Program-made: the position numbers and the translations under genes
Origin: Catenibacillus sp964565805
GTDB taxonomy: Bacteria; Bacillota; Clostridia; Lachnospirales; Lachnospiraceae
Assembly: GCA_964565805.1 (NCBI GenBank)
Contig: CAZMGH010000009.1
Coordinates: 12,505-76,504 of the forward strand
Direction: 5' to 3'
DNA length: 64,000 nt
Shown: piece after piece, positions 57,736 to 64,000 of the stretch
Numbering within the stretch: the first letter of the stretch is position 1
Layout of the letters: every line of letters begins with the position of its first letter
Notes under the pieces: generated by a model
Databases searched by the model: none
Told to the model about the DNA's origin: nothing
Seen by the model: only the letters and a program-made list of their open reading frames with translations

Positions 57736-59235
57736 ATGACTGTTGATCAAAGGATTTGTCAGCTTGTGAATTATGGTGTGGAGAAAAAACTAATCCGGGA
57801 GGAAGATAAGGTTTATACTACCAATCGTATCCTGGAGATCATGGAGCTGGATGATTATGATCCGGAGCCGGTGATCCTTTCACCTTTGGAGGAAATTTTA
57901 AATGATCTGGTGGATGACGCTGTCCGCCGGGGCGTTGTCAAGGATGACAGTATTGTGGGACGGGATCTTTTTGATACAAAGCTCATGGGCGCTCTTGTGC
58001 CAAGACCTTCCCAGGTGGAGGATGTGTTCTGGAAAAAGTACCGTCAGGATCCTCAGGAAGCTACGGACTTTTATTACCGTTTTAGCCAGGATACAGACTA
58101 TATCCGCACTTATCGGGTGAAAAAAGACTTAAAGTGGGTGACAAAGACCCGGTACGGGGACCTGGATGTGACCATTAACCTGTCCAAGCCGGAAAAGGAT
58201 CCAAAGGCTATTGCCGCCGCCTTAAAGGCAAAAGCGTCCAGTTATCCCAAGTGCCTTTTGTGCCGGGAAAATGAAGGCTACGCAGGACGGCTGAATCATC
58301 CGGCCCGCCAGAATCATCGGGTGATTCCTCTAAAGATGAACGGCCAGCCCTGGTATTTGCAGTATTCGCCTTATGTATATTATAATGAACATTGTATTGT
58401 TTTTAATGGGGCTCATGTTCCTATGAAAATTGACCGGAGCACATTTATTAAGCTGTTTGATTTTATAAAAATGTTCCCCCATTATTTTATCGGCTCAAAT
58501 GCGGATCTGCCCATTGTGGGCGGTTCTATCCTGACCCACGATCATTTTCAGGGAGGCCATTATGAGTTTGCCATGGCCAAGGCGCCGGAGGAAACCAAGG
58601 TCGTGTTTAATGGTTTTGAGGATGTAGACGCCGGGATCGTTAAGTGGCCCATGTCTGTGATCCGGATCAGCGGCAGCGACAGCAGCCGTCTGATAGAGCT
58701 GGCAGATAAAATTTTAAAATGCTGGCGGGGATATACCGATGAATCGGCCATGATCCTTGCGGAAACGGACGGGGAAAAGCACAATACCATTACCCCAATC
58801 GCCCGGATGCGTGAGGGCAGGTTTGAGCTGGATCTTGTGCTGCGCAACAATATCACCACCCCGGAATATCCGGACGGCCTCTATCACCCCCATAAGGAGT
58901 ACCACCATATTAAGAAGGAGAATATCGGCCTGATCGAGGTTATGGGCCTGGCAGTCCTTCCGGCCCGGTTAAAGGAAGAAATGGCGGTTTTAAAGGATTG
59001 TCTCCTTACCGGCAAGGATGTGCGCCAAAATGACATGGTGGCCAAACATGGCGATTGGGTGGATATGATCAAAGAGAAATATACAAACATGAATGAAGAA
59101 AATGCAGACCAGATCCTTCAGGATGAAATCGGCTATGTGTATGAAGGAATCCTGGAGCAGTGCGGTGTGTTTAAAAGAGACGAGGCCGGGCGTCAGGCCT
59201 TTGGCCGTTTTATTGAGGCTGTCAGTCGGCAGTAA
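57736..59235 (+). CDS. galT: UDP-glucose--hexose-1-phosphate uridylyltransferase (class II GalT)
   Basis: 499 residues, the longer Firmicutes-type GalT, which has no HPH motif of the E. coli kind. Landmarks are PSQVEDVFWKKY, LNHPARQNHRVIPL, GGSILTHDHFQGGHYEF and NNITTPEYPDGLYHPHKEYHHIKKENIGLIEVMGLA. It swaps UMP between UDP-glucose and galactose-1-phosphate in the Leloir pathway. GGGAGGAG precedes ATG 57736. It is 53 bp upstream of galK. No galE or mutarotase is nearby. Confidence 0.94.
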   Translation: MTVDQRICQLVNYGVEKKLIREEDKVYTTNRILEIMELDDYDPEPVILSPLEEILNDLVDDAVRRGVVKDDSIVGRDLFDTKLMGALVPRPSQVEDVFWKKYRQDPQEATDFYYRFSQDTDYIRTYRVKKDLKWVTKTRYGDLDVTINLSKPEKDPKAIAAALKAKASSYPKCLLCRENEGYAGRLNHPARQNHRVIPLKMNGQPWYLQYSPYVYYNEHCIVFNGAHVPMKIDRSTFIKLFDFIKMFPHYFIGSNADLPIVGGSILTHDHFQGGHYEFAMAKAPEETKVVFNGFEDVDAGIVKWPMSVIRISGSDSSRLIELADKILKCWRGYTDESAMILAETDGEKHNTITPIARMREGRFELDLVLRNNITTPEYPDGLYHPHKEYHHIKKENIGLIEVMGLAVLPARLKEEMAVLKDCLLTGKDVRQNDMVAKHGDWVDMIKEKYTNMNEENADQILQDEIGYVYEGILEQCGVFKRDEAGRQAFGRFIEAVSRQ

Positions 59236-59288
59236 CTTATAGGCGGTCCGGGATTTGCCGGGCAGGCTGTAAAGATCAGGAGGATAAG

Positions 59289-60457
<1,169 letters not shown>

Positions 60458-60461
<4 letters not shown>

Positions 60462-60997
60462 ACAAACTCATCGGGCATTTTAAAACGATCACATACCATA
60501 AATGGCTTGTTATGAACTACTGTTTTAGTGTTGGACTATATAAACAGGGGCTTTTACATGATCTGTCCAAGTACAGTCCGGCGGAATTTATTACCGGCGT
60601 GCGTTATTATCAGGGAGGAATGCGAAGCCCTAACGCTAAGGAGCGGGAGCTTTTCGGCTATTCCGGTGCGTGGCTCCACCATAAGGGGCGCAATAAGCAC
60701 CATTATGAATACTGGAATGACGTAGGCCCGGATAAGCTCCTGAAAGGGGTTAAAATGCCTTTAAATTATGTGGTGGAAATGGTCATGGACCGTATCGCGG
60801 CCTCCCGGGTGTATAAGGGAGAAAACTATACGGATCGGTGTCCTTTGGAATATTATAACCTGACCAAGGATTATATCCTGATCCACCCTCAGACACGAGC
60901 CCTTTTGGAAAAGCTTTTAAAAATGCTGGCAAAACGGGGCCAGGCCTATACATTTAAGTATATAAGAAAAGTGCTCCTGCCTAAAGGAGATTATTAG
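60458..60997 (+). CDS. DUF5662 family protein
   Basis: 179 residues, cytoplasmic. It is recognised as DUF5662 by the start (IGHFKTITYHKW) and the histidine-rich centre LLHDLSKYSP and HHKGRNKHHYEYW, which looks like an HD-type metal site. The function is unknown. It is coupled to galK by an ATGA overlap, which is the only hint at a role. Confidence 0.85.
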
Positions 60998-61011
60998 GAA
61001 CCTAAGTCAAC

Positions 61012-61047
61012 CAACATGCCGCCGGCTTTAAAACCGGCGGCATGTTG
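61012..61047 (+). terminator. Hairpin after the gal operon
   Basis: CAACATGCCGCCGG (61012-61025) pairs perfectly with CCGGCGGCATGTTG (61034-61047). There is no T-run, so it is a probable terminator or 3'-end stabiliser. Confidence 0.65.
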
Positions 61048-61090
61048 CGCAAGTTAAACTGTTTTTGCCGCAAAATCTGTTTTTCGATGG

Positions 61091-61119
61091 TTGATTGAGG
61101 GAGGGAAAAAGTATATACT
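61091..61119 (+). promoter_or_regulatory. Promoter of the RlmL-like gene
   Basis: TTGATT (61091-61096) and TATACT (61114-61119) with a 17-bp spacer. It overlaps the first codons of the open frame, so the true protein start must be downstream. Confidence 0.55.
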
Positions 61120-61261
61120 AGGGGTGTATGATGATACCGTAACCGTTTATCTGGCTGGATGGTTATATGATACCTGGGCCGGACGGATGCGCAGCGTGCC
61201 GGGACTTATTGAGGAAGGAGCAGGCGGCTTTGCCGAAAGGCAAGGACTGTCAAAGATACAG

Positions 61262-62428
61262 ATGAATCAGCAGTTTGAATTTGATGCCCCATGCCATTTT
61301 GGCCTTGAGGCTGTTTTAAAAAGGGAGATCATGGACCTGGGATACGAGATCGTCCGGGTCAGCGATGGAAGAGTGACTTTCCGGGGAGATTTAGGCGCCA
61401 TATGCCGGGGAAATATCTTTTTAAGGACCACAGAGAGGATCATGCTTGTTGTGGGCCGGTTTAATGCCTACAGCTTTGACGAGCTGTTTGAAAAGACAAA
61501 GGCCCTTCCCTGGGAGGAATTTCTGCCCCAGGACGCCCGTTTTTGGGTGACGAAAGCCACAACAAAAAATTCCAAACTCTTCAGCAGCTCAGACATTCAG
61601 TCCATTGTAAAAAAAGCAGTCGTGGAGCGTTTGAAAGAAAAATATCATGTTTCCTGGTTTTTGGAAACAGGAGATTCCTACCCTCTCCGGGTGTTTATAC
61701 ATAAGGACGAAGTGTCTGTCACTCTGGATACCACAGGAGAGTCCCTTCACAAACGGGGATACCGGAGACTTACGGCAAAGGCCCCTGTATCGGAAACCCT
61801 GGCAGCAGCTTTGATCCTGCTGACCCCATGGAATAAAAACCGCATCCTTGTAGATCCTTTCTGCGGCAGCGGTACATTTCCCGTTGAGGCGGCTATGATC
61901 GGGGCAAACATTGCCCCGGGGATGAACCGGGAATTTACGGCGGAAAGCTGGAAACATTTCCTGCCAAAGAAACTTTGGTATGATGCGGTCACCGAAGCCA
62001 ATGATCTGATCCGGGATGATACGGACATGGATCTTCAGGGATATGATATTGACGGGGATGTGATCCGCATTGCCCGGGCTAATGCCAGAGAAGCCGGCGT
62101 GGACCACAGGATCCATTTCCAGCAGCGGCCGGTCAGCGCCCTGAGCCATCCGAAAAAGTACGGATTTATTATTACCAATCCTCCCTATGGGGAGCGTCTG
62201 GAGGAAAAATCCCAGCTTCCGGCGCTTTATCAGGAGATTGGCGAGACGTTTAAACGTTTGGACAGCTGGTCCTTATACGTTTTAACCGCTTATGAAGACG
62301 CGCAGAAGTATATTGGAAGAAAGGCGGATAAAAACCGCAAGATCTATAATGGTATGCTTCAGACATATTTTTATCAGTTTTCAGGCCCAAAACCGCCAAG
62401 AACTCTGGCCCCCAGAAATGATGGGTAG
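61262..62428 (+). CDS. THUMP-domain 23S rRNA (guanine-N2)-methyltransferase, RlmL/YpsC family
   Basis: 388 residues. There is an N-terminal ferredoxin-like/THUMP region (about 1-160: FDAPCHFGLEAVLKREI), then a class I SAM methyltransferase with motif I DPFCGSGTFPVEAAM and catalytic NPPY. It probably methylates 23S rRNA guanine 2445-type sites. The start is taken at ATG 61262, which matches the usual family length of about 385. The frame is open back to 61091 but that region carries the promoter. The ribosome site (AAGGA at about 61242) is poorly spaced. Confidence 0.88.
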   Translation: MNQQFEFDAPCHFGLEAVLKREIMDLGYEIVRVSDGRVTFRGDLGAICRGNIFLRTTERIMLVVGRFNAYSFDELFEKTKALPWEEFLPQDARFWVTKATTKNSKLFSSSDIQSIVKKAVVERLKEKYHVSWFLETGDSYPLRVFIHKDEVSVTLDTTGESLHKRGYRRLTAKAPVSETLAAALILLTPWNKNRILVDPFCGSGTFPVEAAMIGANIAPGMNREFTAESWKHFLPKKLWYDAVTEANDLIRDDTDMDLQGYDIDGDVIRIARANAREAGVDHRIHFQQRPVSALSHPKKYGFIITNPPYGERLEEKSQLPALYQEIGETFKRLDSWSLYVLTAYEDAQKYIGRKADKNRKIYNGMLQTYFYQFSGPKPPRTLAPRNDG

Positions 62429-62543
62429 GTTGGAAGCAGCCGAAAGTATGAAAATGCGGGGGCGCGGGAATCTACACTACAGGCCCGTCCAGTTATTTTG
62501 ACATTTTTGTTGTCAGGGAATCTACAGACAGGAGAGAAAATAA

Positions 62544-63161
62544 ATGAGAAAAATTATATTTGCCACAGGCAATGAAGGAAAGATGAAAGAAATCCGTATG
62601 ATTCTGGCAGACCTTCCGGTAGAGGTGATCTCTATGAAGGAGGCGGGCATTAATGCGGATATTGTGGAGGACGGGACAACCTTTGAGGAAAATGCCCTGA
62701 TCAAGGCCGCAACGATCCACAAGCTTACCGGTGAACTTGTGCTGGCAGATGATTCCGGTCTTGAAGTGGATTATATGAACAAGTCTCCGGGGGTTTATTC
62801 TGCTCGGTTTTTAGGAGAGGATACATCTTATGACGTAAAGAACCAGTACATTATCGATCAGTTAAAGGATGTGTCGGGAAATGACCGGAGCGCCCGGTTT
62901 GTGTGTGTCATTGCCGCGGCATTTCCTGACGGGACCACAAAGACCTGCCGGGGAACCATTGAAGGGCAGATCGGCTACGCGCCTGCGGGAGAAAACGGCT
63001 TTGGCTATGACCCTATTTTTTATGTGCCGGAATATGGCTGCTCTACAGCCCAGCTGCCTCCAGAGGTGAAGAACAAGATCAGCCACAGAGGCAAGGCGCT
63101 GGAAGCTATGAAAGAGGTCATTGGGGAATATTTGGAAAAACAAAGGGTAAAGGATCGTTGA
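62544..63161 (+). CDS. rdgB: XTP/dITP diphosphatase
   Basis: 205 residues, the HAM1/RdgB family. Key motifs are ATGNEGKMKEI (substrate loop), LADDSGLEVD (catalytic acidic residues), SPGVYSARF, GFGYDPIF and SHRGKAL. It removes deaminated purine triphosphates to protect nucleic acids. AGGAG is upstream of ATG 62544. It is 8 bp upstream of the second phosphoesterase, a conserved pairing in Firmicutes. Confidence 0.96.
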   Translation: MRKIIFATGNEGKMKEIRMILADLPVEVISMKEAGINADIVEDGTTFEENALIKAATIHKLTGELVLADDSGLEVDYMNKSPGVYSARFLGEDTSYDVKNQYIIDQLKDVSGNDRSARFVCVIAAAFPDGTTKTCRGTIEGQIGYAPAGENGFGYDPIFYVPEYGCSTAQLPPEVKNKISHRGKALEAMKEVIGEYLEKQRVKDR

Positions 63162-63169
63162 GGTTGAAA

Positions 63170-63682
63170 ATGAAAATATTAGTCATTAGTGATTCTCATG
63201 GAAGAAACGGCCGCATGGAGCTGGCCATTGAGCAGGAAAGACCGTTGGATCTGATTATTCATCTGGGAGATCTGGAAGGAGGCGAGGATCTTCTTGAAGC
63301 GATTGCCCCGTGTCCGGTGGAAATGGTGTGCGGAAATAATGACTTTTTCTCACCATACCCAAGGGAAAAAATCATTGACGTAGGGGGCATAAGGGTATTT
63401 ATGTGTCACGGCCATAATTACGGTGTGTCTTCCGGAACGCAGCGTTTGGCCCAGGTGGCTGTTCAGAATCGGTGTTCCGTGGCTATGTTCGGTCATACCC
63501 ACTGTCCTGTGGTGGAGGAAGAGTCAGGGATTACTGTGGTAAATCCGGGAAGTATTTCCTTTCCAAGACAGGCTAATCGGAAACCTTCCTATGTTATCAT
63601 GAATGTGGAGCCGGGAAAGAAGCCGGAATTTACGGTGTTTTATATGACTGGCAATCCGGAAAATTCTGTGGGATGGGGCTGA
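63170..63682 (+). CDS. YfcE-type metallophosphoesterase (second copy)
   Basis: 170 residues. Motifs are SDSHGRNG (start), HLGDLEG, CGNNDFF, CHGHNYG and FGHTHCP, then NPGSISFPR. It resembles the 54359 protein but is clearly a different paralogue. ATG 63170 is preferred over a TTG at 63158 overlapping the rdgB stop. It is co-transcribed with rdgB. Confidence 0.9.
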   Translation: MKILVISDSHGRNGRMELAIEQERPLDLIIHLGDLEGGEDLLEAIAPCPVEMVCGNNDFFSPYPREKIIDVGGIRVFMCHGHNYGVSSGTQRLAQVAVQNRCSVAMFGHTHCPVVEEESGITVVNPGSISFPRQANRKPSYVIMNVEPGKKPEFTVFYMTGNPENSVGWG

Positions 63683-63769
63683 CGGAAGATCATGAAAATT
63701 TTTGAAGATATTTCCCAAAACGCTATAAAACAGGCCATGGAATGAAATTGTAAAAAAATAAAAAAAGTG

Positions 63770-63798
63770 TTGACATATGGGTAAAGCTATGGTAAAGT
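63770..63798 (+). promoter_or_regulatory. Promoter of the tRNA-Pro(TGG) cluster
   Basis: Perfect TTGACA (63770-63775) and TAAAGT (63793-63798) with a 17-bp spacer. Confidence 0.65.
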
Positions 63799-63839
63799 AT
63801 AACTTGCGTTCGGGAAAACCTCTGAAACGCAGGATTCCC

Positions 63840-63914
<75 letters not shown>

Positions 63915-63948
63915 TGTCCGACATATATATATAATCTGTTTATAATTT

Positions 63949-64000
63949 GCGGGTGTAGTTCAATGGTAGAACACTAGCCTTCCAAGCTAGATACGTGGGT
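63949..64000 (+). tRNA. tRNA-Gly, anticodon TCC (partial, cut by window end)
   Basis: GCGGGTG begins the acceptor stem. A D arm (TAGTTCAATGGTAGAA) and an anticodon stem CTAGC/GCTAG around CTTCCAA follow. The T arm and 3' acceptor lie beyond the window. Confidence 0.88.

Noticed and set aside
61091..61261. Extra 57 N-terminal residues of the RlmL-like protein
   Set aside because: The stretch carries a TTGATT/TATACT promoter, and the protein without it matches the usual family length.
63693..63746. A 17-codon frame (MKIFEDISQNA...) after the second phosphoesterase
   Set aside because: Too short, with no convincing ribosome site or relatives recognised. It may be a trace of a lost gene but cannot be supported.

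Overview
The window looks like a chromosomal contig from a Gram-positive anaerobe of the Clostridia, most likely a gut Lachnospiraceae. The reasons are strong AGGAGG-type ribosome binding sites, sigma-A promoters, T-box, TPP and tetrahydrofolate riboswitches, a class II galT next to galK, and several Lachnospiraceae-type small families (DUF5685, DUF6465, DUF5662, a J-domain/TPR protein). This is judged by eye from protein character and was not tested by a search. There is one assembly gap, 100 N at 303-402. Apart from tRNAs no RNA operon, prophage, insertion sequence or CRISPR array is visible.

Layout. 1-4251: tail of an unknown gene, a DUF5685/J-domain operon behind a gapped pentanucleotide repeat, an isochorismatase-like hydrolase, and pncB. 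4403-17353: the most distinctive region. An AraC regulator fused to a GH39-like domain is followed by two Gfo/Idh/MocA oxidoreductases, a DUF6379 protein (C-glycoside deglycosidase beta subunit family), a sugar-phosphate isomerase/epimerase-like TIM barrel (alpha-subunit-like), an iron-sulfur flavoprotein interrupted by an in-frame TAG, and a complete five-gene peptide/oligosaccharide-type ABC importer. Together they read as an uptake and redox-elimination pathway for a plant C-glycoside or similar glycoconjugate. 17479-22156: CapA-like protein and ClpB. 22189-29487, minus strand: an RHH/SPFH pair, then a MacB-type ABC system with two different adaptor proteins, one carrying a large repeated insert.

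29654-36533: T-box-controlled type-2-like IleRS, glycogen phosphorylase, TruA and a truncated response regulator. 36501-44604: YczE-like membrane protein, Nth, RecQ, TPP riboswitch with ThiC, enolase behind a palindromic operator, a thioredoxin-fold remnant, and a MATE transporter with a striking leader hairpin. 44667-51569: tRNA-Pro(GGG), a cytoplasmic GH5 enzyme, a riboswitch-controlled folate ECF S-component, and a NEW3-domain/ABC/winged-helix operon. 51555-63682: cysteine synthase, carboxylesterase, YfcE-type phosphoesterase, HisRS, DUF6465, an AraC regulator divergent from galT-galK-DUF5662, an RlmL-type methyltransferase, RdgB and a second phosphoesterase. The window closes with tRNA-Pro(TGG) and the start of tRNA-Gly(TCC).

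Many intergenic regions have well-formed sigma-A promoters with 16-17 bp spacers, and these were used to correct several start codons. Two near-identical 22-bp palindromes upstream of cysK and galT suggest a shared regulator. All function calls come from recognition of families and motifs by reading, without database searches.
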